A stretch of 64,000 bases of DNA, taken from Simonsiella sp051414845 (GTDB lineage Bacteria; Pseudomonadota; Gammaproteobacteria; Burkholderiales; Neisseriaceae). The stretch lies in the NCBI GenBank assembly GCA_051414845.1, contig CP183313.1, forward strand, positions 372,001 to 436,000, given 5' to 3'. This document shows positions 17,504 to 26,307 of this stretch, one piece after another. Below the pieces are notes generated by a model that worked only from the letters and a program-made list of their open reading frames with translations, made no database searches and was not told where the DNA came from. A program made the position numbers and the translations under genes. The stretch's first letter is position 1. The number at the start of each line of letters is the position of its first letter.

Positions 17504-17968
17504 TTAAAACATTTCATAACGGCTGCGGTTGATTTTGAAACCGTGTCCATCATTGTTTTTGCAAGTTAAACCCGATGTTTCGCTGGTGCATGACCAACCT
17601 TTGCCACGCACCGTTTCGCCGTATTTCAGCGTACGCGTTTCGCTTTCGCCTACATTGTCGGGGGCAAATTCAAAAAATGCGCACGACATTTGCGCTTTGC
17701 CGCGCTGGTTGAGCGTGAAATTCAAGCCGATTTCGCCATTGGGATTTTGTTTACACGATTGCGGCATGGCTTTGTTTTGATAAACAAAACAATACACATC
17801 ATTGCGATAGAGTTTGGCTTGCGGACGTTTGAACGAATCGCCACCGCACAAAATATTGCCACTTGGCGTGGTAAATACTTGGCGATAATTGCCTGTTAAA
17901 TCTATGGAACTGGAACCTGCGAATGCGTTGGCGGTCAGCAATGCCAATAAAAATGCGCTGTATTTCAT
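17504..17968 (-). CDS. small exported protein, DUF6636-like
   Basis: The 154-residue protein has a signal peptide ending A-N-A-F-A. The mature chain has F-T-T-P-S-G-N-I-L-C and, near the end, G-W-S-C-T-S-E-T-S-G-L-T-C-K-N-N-D-G-H-G-F. This motif recalls DUF6636 proteins, which are small secreted domains of unknown role. Six cysteines suggest disulfide bonds in the periplasm. Confidence 0.6.
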   Translation of the reverse strand: MKYSAFLLALLTANAFAGSSSIDLTGNYRQVFTTPSGNILCGGDSFKRPQAKLYRNDVYCFVYQNKAMPQSCKQNPNGEIGLNFTLNQRGKAQMSCAFFEFAPDNVGESETRTLKYGETVRGKGWSCTSETSGLTCKNNDGHGFKINRSRYEMF

Positions 17969-18008
17969 GGTTTTCTCCTTGATTTAGCGTTTCAGGCTGC
18001 CTGAAAAA

Positions 18009-18500
18009 TTAGGAACAACGGACAAATTCATAATGCGCCCAAAAATTCCATTTGTCCGTGCCTTGATGGTAATCCCAATAATGCGAATGCAAAATGCCGT
18101 CTTGCAAGCGCAGTTCAAAATCGCGCGCGGGGTCGGGGTGGCGGCTTAAACCTGAATATTTTGCCGTGCCTGCAATGTGGTTTGGCGTGTGTTTTTTGCT
18201 GAAACGCAATTGGCTGTATGTTTCTTGCTGCGTGTCGTTGGCTGCAACATGATACACATAATGCAAACGCTTTTTATCAATCGTGAGCGTGATTAGCAGC
18301 GGCGATGTTTCGCGATAAAGCGCGGCGATATGGTTTTGCTGCAAGGCTTTGCAGGCTGCCTGCGCGGTTTGCTTGTCAATGGGCGAACCATGTTCCGCCA
18401 CCCATTGCCCGTGAAAAGCAGACGGTATGTCTTTGGCGGCAGCCTGAAAAGTGCAAGCGGATAGTGCGCCGATGAAGATGATTTTGTGGATGAAATTCAT
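18009..18500 (-). CDS. small exported protein, unknown
   Basis: The 163-residue protein has a signal peptide ending F-Q-A-A-A (encoded by a DUS) and a mature domain with few landmarks: F-H-G-Q-W-V, a central beta-rich segment around L-L-I-T-L-T-I-D, and a final V-R-C-S. The H-G-Q-W opening is typical of small lipocalin-like or copper-resistance-like exported domains, but there is no firm match. It has the same spacing and DUS-flanked layout as its neighbours. Confidence 0.6.
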   Translation of the reverse strand: MNFIHKIIFIGALSACTFQAAAKDIPSAFHGQWVAEHGSPIDKQTAQAACKALQQNHIAALYRETSPLLITLTIDKKRLHYVYHVAANDTQQETYSQLRFSKKHTPNHIAGTAKYSGLSRHPDPARDFELRLQDGILHSHYWDYHQGTDKWNFWAHYEFVRCS

Positions 18501-18532
18501 GTTTTATCCTTTCAGGCTGCCTGAAAATAGTT

Positions 18533-19144
18533 TTATGGCGTTTTCGTCCATTTCGTTTCATTTTGCAAAAATTGTTGCGCGGGAATAAAGCCTTCTTGAG
18601 CTAATTGCTGCAAATTTTTAATCGCAAACAAGGGGTCTACCACCACATCGCAGCCGTAATACATGGCCATTTGTGCCGCATATCGGCTTTCGGGCAACTC
18701 GGTGATTTCGCTGGAAACGGGTAACACAAAACGCAAAACACGCAATTTTTCTTGGTCATTTTGTTCGCAGGCTGCCTGAAAAACGGCGGGATAGACTTGT
18801 CGCCATGCTTGTTCGCGTTGGATAAAATCTTGCGCGGGCGGATAATGGTTGTCGGCTAAATGGCGAATGTATGCCAAAGCCGCACTTGTGTCGCGCAAAT
18901 CGGGGTAAATGGGATTTTGCGTGCAACCAAAATACCTGCGTGCATACAATTGGAAATTTTCAGCAGGGTCTGCTGTAACTTCATCGCTTGGCGTGAATGC
19001 TTGATGACACAAGGCTTTGCCGTAATCGTGGGCGGCTTGTATGGTGGCATACGGGGTTGGGGGTGGTGTGTTGGGCGCGGCTTTTGGGGCGAGCTGACAG
19101 CCGTTTAATAATAAACCCAAACTTAAAATCCAATACTTTTTCAT
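18533..19144 (-). CDS. predicted lipoprotein
   Basis: The 203-residue protein has a lipobox L-L-L-N-G-C-Q at residues 12-17 and a Pro-rich linker. The helical domain has R-Y-F-G-C and repeats of the form A-L-A-Y-I-R-H-L-A-D-N-H-Y-P-P-A-Q and L-A-Q-E-G-F-I-P-A-Q. These resemble degenerate Sel1/TPR helices. It is likely anchored in the outer or inner membrane facing the periplasm. The target is unknown. Confidence 0.65.
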   Translation of the reverse strand: MKKYWILSLGLLLNGCQLAPKAAPNTPPPTPYATIQAAHDYGKALCHQAFTPSDEVTADPAENFQLYARRYFGCTQNPIYPDLRDTSAALAYIRHLADNHYPPAQDFIQREQAWRQVYPAVFQAACEQNDQEKLRVLRFVLPVSSEITELPESRYAAQMAMYYGCDVVVDPLFAIKNLQQLAQEGFIPAQQFLQNETKWTKTP

Positions 19145-19177
19145 GCTTTTAACCTTTCAGGCTGCCTGAAAAGACGT

Positions 19178-19678
19178 TTATTTGCTGTTTTGAATCTGCT
19201 TGCAGGCTGCTTGAACAAAAGCATGTTTGCCGTGTATTTCGGCGTATTGGTAATCCAAATTTAAAGAAACGTCGCCTTTCAAATGGCGAAATTGCGCAAA
19301 TTCGGCTGGCAATGGCTCATCGTATAACCCCTTTTGCACAAAATTCACCGTGGCGGTGTTGGCGGCAAAATGGATCTTTTTGCCGCAATCGATTTGCCAC
19401 CATTCGCGCAGCACGGGTTTGCCGTTTTGCCGCATTTCAATTGCCACTTCGTGGGTGGTTTTACCTGTGGCACGTATGCTGTCGGGATAGAGAAAGGTTT
19501 GGTGTTTGCCTAAAATGTCGGGGTGTTCAAGGTCTTCGCGGTTGGCAACCGCTACGGTTTTGCCTTGAAGGGTAAGTAAACGCGCGGCATTGGGGTTGGT
19601 TTGTTTGTCTTTTTCGCTGAATTGGGCAAATGCGCTTGCGCTGCCCAACAACAGCAAGGAAAGCAAAATTTTTTGCAT
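19178..19678 (-). CDS. small exported protein, unknown
   Basis: The start at ATG 19678 is set by a GGAGA ribosome site and gives a signal peptide ending A-S-A-F-A. The 166-residue product has a mature beta-rich domain with R-E-W-W-Q-I-D-C-G-K-K and a C-terminal A-A-C-K-Q-I. The two Cys could pair. It is the gatC-proximal gene of the exported block and no family is recognised. It resembles surface-adhesin or DUF-type periplasmic domains only in general size. Confidence 0.6.
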   Translation of the reverse strand: MQKILLSLLLLGSASAFAQFSEKDKQTNPNAARLLTLQGKTVAVANREDLEHPDILGKHQTFLYPDSIRATGKTTHEVAIEMRQNGKPVLREWWQIDCGKKIHFAANTATVNFVQKGLYDEPLPAEFAQFRHLKGDVSLNLDYQYAEIHGKHAFVQAACKQIQNSK

Positions 19679-19718
19679 GATTTTCTCCGTCAATCAAGTT
19701 TCAGGCTGCCTGAAAGTT

Positions 19719-19882
19719 AGAACCTGTGTTCGTAAGATTGGCAGCTTGATTTTATTGATAATTCTTGCGAATGCAAGGCGAATTTTTATGCCAATATTGA
19801 ACATATTGGCATAAAAAGCCAACGCAATAGGCGCATGAAGTGGCAATAAAAGCAAGCTATTAAGATTATGAGCACAAGTTCT
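19719..19882. repeat. 164-bp palindromic MITE-like element A
   Basis: The ends AGAACCTGTGTTCGTAAGAT and, on the other strand, AGAACTTGTGCTCATAATCT form inverted repeats of about 39 bases with some mismatches. The centre is ATGCCAATAT-TGAAC-ATATTGGCAT. No coding frame is present. The right end touches the gatC stop codon, so it also forms the gatC 3' end. Confidence 0.65.
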
Positions 19883-20172
19883 TATTCTTCAATCACTTGC
19901 GGCACAATATACAAACGCTCGCGCACTTCGGGTGCAACGGCTTGATATTCGGCAGCGTGGTCGGTTTCGGTAACCTCATCTTCACGCAAACGCAAAGCCA
20001 CTTCATATGGGTGCGACATCGGTTCCACACCATCGGTATTGACGCTTTGCATTCTTTCTACCAAATTAAAAACGGCATTAAGTTTATCTAAAGTTGCCGT
20101 TTTTTCGTCGTCATTCAGTGCCAAACGTGACAGTTTGGCGATTTTTTCTACGTCATTCATGGTCAGAGACAT
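19882..20172 (-). CDS. gatC: Asp/Glu-tRNA(Asn/Gln) amidotransferase subunit C
   Basis: The 96-residue GatC stabilises GatA on GatB. The sequence M-S-L-T-M-N-D-V-E-K-I-A-K-L-S-R-L-A-L and G-V-E-P-M-S-H-P near residue 50 are the family pattern. It is divergent from mreB across a 209-base gap. The remaining gat genes are several kilobases downstream on the same strand. Confidence 0.95.
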   Translation of the reverse strand: MSLTMNDVEKIAKLSRLALNDDEKTATLDKLNAVFNLVERMQSVNTDGVEPMSHPYEVALRLREDEVTETDHAAEYQAVAPEVRERLYIVPQVIEE

Positions 20173-20381
20173 GATTCAATCCTTAAAATTTTGATTTTGT
20201 GTTTGCTTGATTTAGGGTATCATTGCGCGTTATTTTTTGGTCGCGCAAATGTAAGGGCGCGATTATAACTGAAAAACGGATTTTTTATACCGTTGAATGC
20301 GCTTTTTGCTAGCGATTTAGCGGTTTCAGGCTGCCTGAAATGGGCTTTTGATACGATTTTATTTTTATTTGGAATTTTCCT

Positions 20382-21419
20382 ATGTTGCATTTTTTTACGC
20401 GTTATTTTTCTAATGACATCGCGATTGATTTGGGTACGGCAAATACGTTGATTTATGTGAAGGGCAAGGGCATTGTGTTGGATGAGCCGTCTGTGGTGGC
20501 GGTAAAGGTTGACCAATACGGTAAAGATGATACTTTGGCGGTGGGCGCGGAAGCGAAGAAAATGTTGGGTCGTACGCCTGGCAGTATTCAGGCGATTCGT
20601 CCGTTGAAAGATGGTGTGATTGCGGATTTTGTGGTAACAGGCAATATGTTGAAAGAATTTATCCGCAAGGTAAACAATAGCAAATGGGCAGCGTCGCCAC
20701 GCGTGGTGATTTGCGTGCCTTGTGGTGCCACTCAAGTGGAACGCAAAGCGATTCGTGATTCAGCAAAAGAAGCGGGTGCATCAAATGTGTATTTGATTGA
20801 AGAACCGATGGCGGCGGCGATTGGCGCAGGTTTGCCGATTGAAGAGCCGACAGGTTCTATGGTGGTGGATATTGGTGGCGGCACAACAGAAGTGGGTGTG
20901 ATTTCGCTTTCGGGTGTGGTGTATTCGCATTCGGTGCGTGTGGGCGGCGATAGTTTTGATGAGGCGATTATTCAGTATGTGCGCCGCAATTATGGCATGT
21001 TGATTGGTGAGGCGACGGCCGAAGAGATTAAAAAACGCATTGGCTCGGCGTTCCCTAGCGCGGAAGTAACCGAGATGGAAGTGAAAGGCCGCAATTTGGC
21101 GGAAGGTATTCCGCGCTCGTTTACGATTACGTCTAATGAAGTGTTGGAAGCGTTGGCAGACCCGTTGTCGCAAATTGTTCAGGCTGTCCGCAATGCTTTG
21201 GAACAAACGCCGCCTGAATTGGGTGCGGATATTGCGGAACGCGGTTTGGTGCTGACGGGCGGCGGTGCGTTGCTCAAAGGGCTTGACCGTTTGTTGGCGG
21301 AAGAAACGGGTTTGCCTGTGTTAATCGCGGAAGATGCTTTGACTTGCGTGGCGCGCGGTTCGGGCAAGGCTTTGGATATGATTGGTAAACTGAATTCGGT
21401 GTTTGTGGACAATCCTTGA
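20382..21419 (+). CDS. mreB: rod-shape actin homologue
   Basis: The 345-residue MreB forms membrane filaments that guide lateral wall synthesis. It has phosphate-1 D-L-G-T-A-N-T-L-I-Y, phosphate-2 D-I-G-G-G-T-T-E-V and the adenosine motif L-T-G-G-G-A-L-L-K-G. The N-terminal M-L-H-F-F-T-R-Y-F is an amphipathic membrane anchor. It is followed by a DUS array and then mreC. Carriage of mreB fits a rod or filament-forming member of the family, unlike the coccoid Neisseria that lack it. Confidence 0.97.
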   Translation: MLHFFTRYFSNDIAIDLGTANTLIYVKGKGIVLDEPSVVAVKVDQYGKDDTLAVGAEAKKMLGRTPGSIQAIRPLKDGVIADFVVTGNMLKEFIRKVNNSKWAASPRVVICVPCGATQVERKAIRDSAKEAGASNVYLIEEPMAAAIGAGLPIEEPTGSMVVDIGGGTTEVGVISLSGVVYSHSVRVGGDSFDEAIIQYVRRNYGMLIGEATAEEIKKRIGSAFPSAEVTEMEVKGRNLAEGIPRSFTITSNEVLEALADPLSQIVQAVRNALEQTPPELGADIAERGLVLTGGGALLKGLDRLLAEETGLPVLIAEDALTCVARGSGKALDMIGKLNSVFVDNP

Positions 21420-21455
21420 TTGTGCAGAGTTTAGCTTTCAGGCAGCCTGAAAAAT

Positions 21456-21534
21456 GGCTGCCTGAATAGTTCATTTAGGCTGCCTGAATAGTTCATTTAG
21501 GCTGCCTGAATAGTTCATTTAGGCTGCCTGAAAA
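21456..21534. repeat. 22-bp tandem array of DUS
   Basis: The unit GGCTGCCTGAA-TAGTTCATTTA repeats exactly three times at 21456-21477, 21478-21499 and 21500-21521, then ends in a partial fourth copy. Every unit carries most or all of one DUS. The array sits directly downstream of mreB, after another DUS at 21437-21452. Confidence 0.9.
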
Positions 21535-21664
21535 TGTGTAGTCCACCGCAAATCATTTGAAACATGAGTTCAAAAATGGTGGACAATGTCCACCTTACAA
21601 AATGTCGTGTACAGAAAGGCTGCCTGAAAACAGGTTTGCCTAATGCAAACAATGGGTGTTGATT

Positions 21665-22549
21665 ATGTCCGACCCTTCTTTATCTTTTTCACGTCGTGGT
21701 GTGAGTTCGGTTAATAAGCTGATTTTATTGAGCTTTGTTTCCGTTGCGCTGCTGATTGTGGACGACCGTTTTGCCGCGGTGCAAACGGCAAAACGCTATG
21801 CAGCGACGGCTTTGTATCCACTGCAATGGCTTGCCAATCAACCTGTGGAATGGTACGAATACGCCAGCGCGTTTTTGCAATCGCAAAATTATTTGCTAAC
21901 GGAAAATCAACGGCTTACCGAAGAAAATGCGCATTTGAAAATGCAAGCGCACCACAGCGAAGTGCAAACGCGACAACTGGGCGAACTCAAATCGTTGATG
22001 TCCTTGCAGCAACATGGCTTGAATGTAACGGCGGCGGCGGAAGTGATTTCCAATGGTAAAGTACCGTTGTCTAGCCGCATTATCATCAATAAGGGCAGCA
22101 GCCATAATGTGCGCCAAGGCGACCCTGTGGTTGACCAAAATGGCTTGATTGGGCAAGTGAGCCAAGTACATCCTTTGAGCGCGGAAGTAACCATGTTGAC
22201 CGATAGCAATATTGTGATTCCTGTGATGGTGGCGCGCACGGGCGTACGCAGCTTAGCGCACGGTGGCAGCGGGCAAATTACTTTGCGTTATTTTCCAACC
22301 GATGCGGATTTGCAGCCTGATGATGTACTTGTAACCTCGGGTGTGGACAGTGTTTATCCTGCAGGCGTTCCTGTGGCAAAAGTAACGGCAACCAGCCGCA
22401 ATGCGGGTACACCGTATTATCGTGCCGATTTAAAACCTTTGGCAGCGTTGCAAAGCAGCAAATATGTGCTGGTTTTGCCACAAGTTGCCTTACCTGAAAC
22501 CTTTTCTGCGACAACTGCTTCGGCGGTTGCGGCTTCTGCAACACCATGA
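21665..22549 (+). CDS. mreC: rod-shape-determining protein MreC
   Basis: The 294-residue MreC has one N-terminal membrane helix (about residues 17-33), a coiled coil (about 75-110, L-T-E-N-Q-R-L-T-E-E-N-A-H-L) and a beta-domain with I-I-N-K-G-S-x2-N-V-R-Q-G-D-P-V and G-L-I-G-Q-V. It links MreB to the PBP2-RodA synthase in the periplasm. I use ATG 21665; the upstream TTG at 21656 is less likely. The Ala/Thr/Ser tail is low complexity. The stop overlaps the mreD start by 4 bases (ATGA). Confidence 0.95.
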   Translation: MSDPSLSFSRRGVSSVNKLILLSFVSVALLIVDDRFAAVQTAKRYAATALYPLQWLANQPVEWYEYASAFLQSQNYLLTENQRLTEENAHLKMQAHHSEVQTRQLGELKSLMSLQQHGLNVTAAAEVISNGKVPLSSRIIINKGSSHNVRQGDPVVDQNGLIGQVSQVHPLSAEVTMLTDSNIVIPVMVARTGVRSLAHGGSGQITLRYFPTDADLQPDDVLVTSGVDSVYPAGVPVAKVTATSRNAGTPYYRADLKPLAALQSSKYVLVLPQVALPETFSATTASAVAASATP

Positions 22550-23049
22550 GAGAACACGAATCCTCCTATCATCGCATTCCTTTGCGCTTGATTTACATCA
22601 GTTTTCTTGTTGCTATGATGTTGGACTTTATTCCATTTTCAGGCAGCCTATTTTATTGGCTGCCTGAATTCACGGCGATGATGTTGTTTTACTGGTTAAT
22701 CAACCGACCGCAAAGCGTGGACATCGGTACAGCTTTTGTTTTGGGCTTGCTGGTGGACATTGGCACGGCCTCGCCTTTGGGGCAACACGCGCTGGCGTAT
22801 ATTGCGGCGGCGTATCTGATTATTCGCAATCGCCGCCAATTGGTGATTCATAACTATGGCTTGCAAGCGATAGTGGTGGCAGTGGCATTGCTGCTGAGCG
22901 AGTTGATTTTAGTGGGTATCCGCTTGCGTTTTGACCAACGCTTTGCAGGTTGGCTCACATTCTTGTCGCCTTTTATTGGCGCACTTTTGTGGCCATTGCT
23001 CAATAAAATCATGGTTTCTATCTTGAATTTCCGTTATTTGCGCCGATGA
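22546..23049 (+). CDS. mreD: rod-shape-determining membrane protein MreD
   Basis: A 167-residue inner-membrane protein with five or six hydrophobic helices. The middle holds D-I-G-T-A-F-V-L-G-L-L-V-D-I-G-T-A-S-P-L-G-Q-H-A-L-type sequence, the MreD signature. A DUS is read in frame near residue 30 as F-S-G-S-L. It overlaps both neighbours by 4 bases, which indicates translational coupling in the mreC-mreD-mrdA-rodA unit. Confidence 0.93.
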   Translation: MREHESSYHRIPLRLIYISFLVAMMLDFIPFSGSLFYWLPEFTAMMLFYWLINRPQSVDIGTAFVLGLLVDIGTASPLGQHALAYIAAAYLIIRNRRQLVIHNYGLQAIVVAVALLLSELILVGIRLRFDQRFAGWLTFLSPFIGALLWPLLNKIMVSILNFRYLRR

Positions 23050-25118
23050 AGAAAAAACACCGCCGCCGTGTTTCAGGCAGCCTGAACCCTCAATCACGCA
23101 CCCGTCAACGCGATTTTACTTTGCGTTTGGTGGTGGCGTTTTTCTGCATTTTAGCCATGTTTGGTGTGTTGATTGCGCGTTTTGTTTATTTGCAAGTGAT
23201 TAAACACGACGATTATTTGGTGCAAGCAACGACTAATCGCATTAGCTTGATTCCAACGCCGCCAATTCGTGGCGAGATTATTGATGTCAATGGCGTGGTA
23301 TTAGCGCGCAATTATCCTGCTTATTCTTTGGAAATTATTCCGAATCAAGTCGAAGGCAAAATCGATGATTTGGTTGAGCAATTGAAGGCTTATGTGGCAT
23401 TAACTGAAACCGATTTAAGCCGTTTCAAAAAGTTTCGCGCCGATTATCGCTCGTATGAAAAAGTGCCACTCAAAATGAAGCTCACGCCTGACGAAGCGTC
23501 GCGTTTGGCAGCGCGTTTGTATCAGTTTAAGGGCGTGGAAATCAATGCGCGCACTTTCCGAGAATATCCGTTTGGCGCGCTGACAACACACTTTTTGGGC
23601 TACATCGGACGTATTAGCGATAAAGACGAAGAAAAACTGGAAAAAGACAACCGAGCCGCCGCTTATCGTGGCACGACACACATCGGTAAAGCAGGTTTAG
23701 AAGCGTTTTACGAAGAACAATTGCACGGCGCACCAGGCTTTCAGGAAGTGGAAAAAGATGCGGCGGGCAACGTGATTCGCGTGATTCGTTCCGAGCCGCC
23801 GCAAACGGGGCAAACGTTGCGCCTTGCCATGGACATTCGTTTGCAACAAGAAGCGCAGCGCATTATGGGGCATAAACGTGGCGCGATGGTTGCAATTGAC
23901 CCACAAACAGGCGGTGTATTGGCATTTGTTTCCAATCCAACTTTTGATTCCAATATGTTTATTGACGGCATTTCCAGTGATGACTGGAAAAAGCTCAATG
24001 ATAACTGGCAAAAACCATTGATTAACCGTGTAACACAAGGTTTGTATCCACCAGGTTCAACTTTTAAGCCGTTTATGGGCATGGTGTTGCTGGAAAGTGG
24101 CAAAATCAACCAGCAATCGGTGGTACCTGCGCCAGGCGCGTGGAGCATTCCGGGGACAACGCATTTGTTCCGTGATTCGGTGCGCAGCGGTCATGGTTCG
24201 GCGAATTTGAGTAAAGCGATTCAAGTTTCATCCGATACGTTTTTTTATCGCTTGGGCTTTGAGCTGGGCATTGAGAAAACTGCGCCATATTTGTCGGCAT
24301 TTGATTTAGGGCAAAAAACGGGTATTGATTTGCCAAACGAATACCAAGGCGTGTTGCCTACGCCTGAATGGAAAGAAAAACGCTTTGCCAAGCTGCCTGA
24401 AAATCGTCGCAAATGGAATATTGCTGAAATGGTGCCTGTGAGCATTGGTCAGGGCTACAACGCCTACACACCTTTGCAGATGGCGCATGCGACCGCGATT
24501 TTGGCGAACAATGGCACAGTCTATCGTCCGCACATGGTCAAAGAAATGCTGGACCACGAAAACCAGCAAATCACTGTAATTGACCCGAAACCCGAGCGCA
24601 CATTGCCGTTTTCGCAAAGCAATTTCAATTATGTGAAACGCGCCATGCAACGCGTGTTGCAACCAGGTGGCACAGCATATAAAGTCGGCGCAGGTTTGAA
24701 ATACAGCATGGGCGGAAAAACAGGGACGGCGCAAGTGGTGCAAATCGCGCAAGGCAAAACCTATAACGCTGCCGCGTTGCGCGAACAACACCGCGACCAC
24801 GCATGGTTTATCGCTTTTGCGCCACTAGAAAAGCCACAAATTGCCATTGCTGTGATTTTAGAAAACGCAGGCTGGGGTGCGAATGCTGCACCACTGGCGC
24901 GCCAATTGTCGGACTTTTACTTGTTGAAATTAAAAAGTAATCAGCTAGACCCGATTATCAAAGGTGCGCGTCATACGGCTAACCCATTGTTAGAACAAAG
25001 TAAAATGGTTTCAGGCAGCCCCAATGAAATTCAGGCAGCCTTTGCCGCCGTGCAAGCCGAGAAAAACCTTCAGGCAGCCTCAACCCCTGCCGCTTCTGCT
25101 GCGAGTGCTGCACCATGA
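23046..25118 (+). CDS. mrdA: penicillin-binding protein 2, elongation transpeptidase
   Basis: The 690-residue class B PBP has an N-terminal membrane helix (residues 28-48), a dimerisation domain with P-P-I-R-G-E-I-I-D and a transpeptidase with S-T-F-K (S-x-x-K), S-S-D and K-T-G-T motifs. It crosslinks wall strands made by RodA. The C-terminal 40 residues are a tail after the catalytic domain. They are built largely from three DUS copies read as S-G-S, I-Q-A-A and L-Q-A-A and then Ala/Ser-rich sequence. The tail looks added and is probably not needed for catalysis. Confidence 0.95.
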   Translation: MKKKHRRRVSGSLNPQSRTRQRDFTLRLVVAFFCILAMFGVLIARFVYLQVIKHDDYLVQATTNRISLIPTPPIRGEIIDVNGVVLARNYPAYSLEIIPNQVEGKIDDLVEQLKAYVALTETDLSRFKKFRADYRSYEKVPLKMKLTPDEASRLAARLYQFKGVEINARTFREYPFGALTTHFLGYIGRISDKDEEKLEKDNRAAAYRGTTHIGKAGLEAFYEEQLHGAPGFQEVEKDAAGNVIRVIRSEPPQTGQTLRLAMDIRLQQEAQRIMGHKRGAMVAIDPQTGGVLAFVSNPTFDSNMFIDGISSDDWKKLNDNWQKPLINRVTQGLYPPGSTFKPFMGMVLLESGKINQQSVVPAPGAWSIPGTTHLFRDSVRSGHGSANLSKAIQVSSDTFFYRLGFELGIEKTAPYLSAFDLGQKTGIDLPNEYQGVLPTPEWKEKRFAKLPENRRKWNIAEMVPVSIGQGYNAYTPLQMAHATAILANNGTVYRPHMVKEMLDHENQQITVIDPKPERTLPFSQSNFNYVKRAMQRVLQPGGTAYKVGAGLKYSMGGKTGTAQVVQIAQGKTYNAAALREQHRDHAWFIAFAPLEKPQIAIAVILENAGWGANAAPLARQLSDFYLLKLKSNQLDPIIKGARHTANPLLEQSKMVSGSPNEIQAAFAAVQAEKNLQAASTPAASAASAAP

Positions 25119-26236
25119 TGTCAGAAAAAGATGCTAATTTATTGGTAAAAATCAAACGAATCCTGTGGGATCCGCTAGACCCATGGCTGTTTTACGCCTT
25201 GCTTGCCGTTTATTTGATGAGCATGTTTTTGCTCTATTCTGCGGATGGACAAGACATCGGACGATTGGAAAACAAAACTGTGCATACAATTTTGGGCGTG
25301 GTTTTGTTGCTCATTATCGCGCGCATTCCGCCGCGTACGCTCGCATTTTTTGCGCTGCCACTTTACATTATGGGCGTAGTTTTGCTGCTGGGCGTACACT
25401 TTTTTGGCATTACCGTCAACGGCTCAACGCGTTGGCTCAATCTGGGTTTTGTGCGCTTGCAGCCATCGGAAATTATGAAAATTGGTTTGCCCATGACGGT
25501 GGCGTGGTTTTTCCAACGCTATGAAAGCAAATTGGCTTGGTATCATTATCTCGTCGCCATCGGTATCATTATCGTGCCTGGCGCGTTGATTTTAAAGCAA
25601 CCCGATTTGGGAACGGCAACACTGATTATGGCATCGGGTATTTTTGTGATTTTCTTTGCGGGCTTGCCGTGGAAAGCCTTGTTTGCCGCTATTATTTCCT
25701 TTGTTTGCGCCTTGCCACTGATTTGGAATTACGGCATGCACGACTACCAAAAAACGCGCGTGTTAACCCTGCTTGACCCCACCAAAGACCCACTCGGCGC
25801 GGGTTATCATATTTTGCAATCCATGATTGCCATCGGTTCAGGCGGTGTGTGGGGCAAAGGCTGGCTCAATGGCACGCAAACGCATTTAGATTATATCCCC
25901 GAATCCACCACCGACTTCATTTTCGCCGTGTATGGCGAAGAATTCGGTTTAATTGGCAACATCTTATTGCTGGCGGTTTACACGGTTATTCTTGGGCGCG
26001 GTCTCTACATCGCTCAACGCGCCCCTAGTCTATACAGCCGTACGCTTGCAGGCGCGCTTACCATGACTTTTTTCTGTTACGCCTTTGTGAATATGGGCAT
26101 GGTCAGTGGCATTTTGCCCGTTGTCGGCGTACCGCTACCGCTGGTTAGCTACGGCGGCACGGCAACTTTATCCATCATGTTTATTATGGCGTTATTAATG
26201 GGCATCGCGCGTGAAGGGCGCAGCAAACGCCGCTAG
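25115..26236 (+). CDS. rodA: peptidoglycan glycosyltransferase RodA
   Basis: The 373-residue SEDS protein has about ten membrane helices and polymerises lipid II with PBP2. Signature sequences include L-x-Q-P-D-L-G-T, N-G-T-Q-T-H-L-D-Y-I-P-E-S-T-T-D-F-I-F and P-L-P-L-V-S-Y-G-G. The D in K-Q-P-D-L-G-T corresponds to the conserved loop region of SEDS enzymes. The ATGATG start overlaps the mrdA stop. Confidence 0.95.
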   Translation: MMSEKDANLLVKIKRILWDPLDPWLFYALLAVYLMSMFLLYSADGQDIGRLENKTVHTILGVVLLLIIARIPPRTLAFFALPLYIMGVVLLLGVHFFGITVNGSTRWLNLGFVRLQPSEIMKIGLPMTVAWFFQRYESKLAWYHYLVAIGIIIVPGALILKQPDLGTATLIMASGIFVIFFAGLPWKALFAAIISFVCALPLIWNYGMHDYQKTRVLTLLDPTKDPLGAGYHILQSMIAIGSGGVWGKGWLNGTQTHLDYIPESTTDFIFAVYGEEFGLIGNILLLAVYTVILGRGLYIAQRAPSLYSRTLAGALTMTFFCYAFVNMGMVSGILPVVGVPLPLVSYGGTATLSIMFIMALLMGIAREGRSKRR

Positions 26237-26307
26237 TTTTCAGGCAGCCTTAACTTGTGCCTAATCTTCAGGCAGCCTGAAATCCACTTGTTACACATGG
26301 AGTCCAC

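Noticed and set aside
21456..21534. CRISPR array
   Set aside because: Repeats are immediately adjacent, 22 bp, with no variable spacers and no cas genes.
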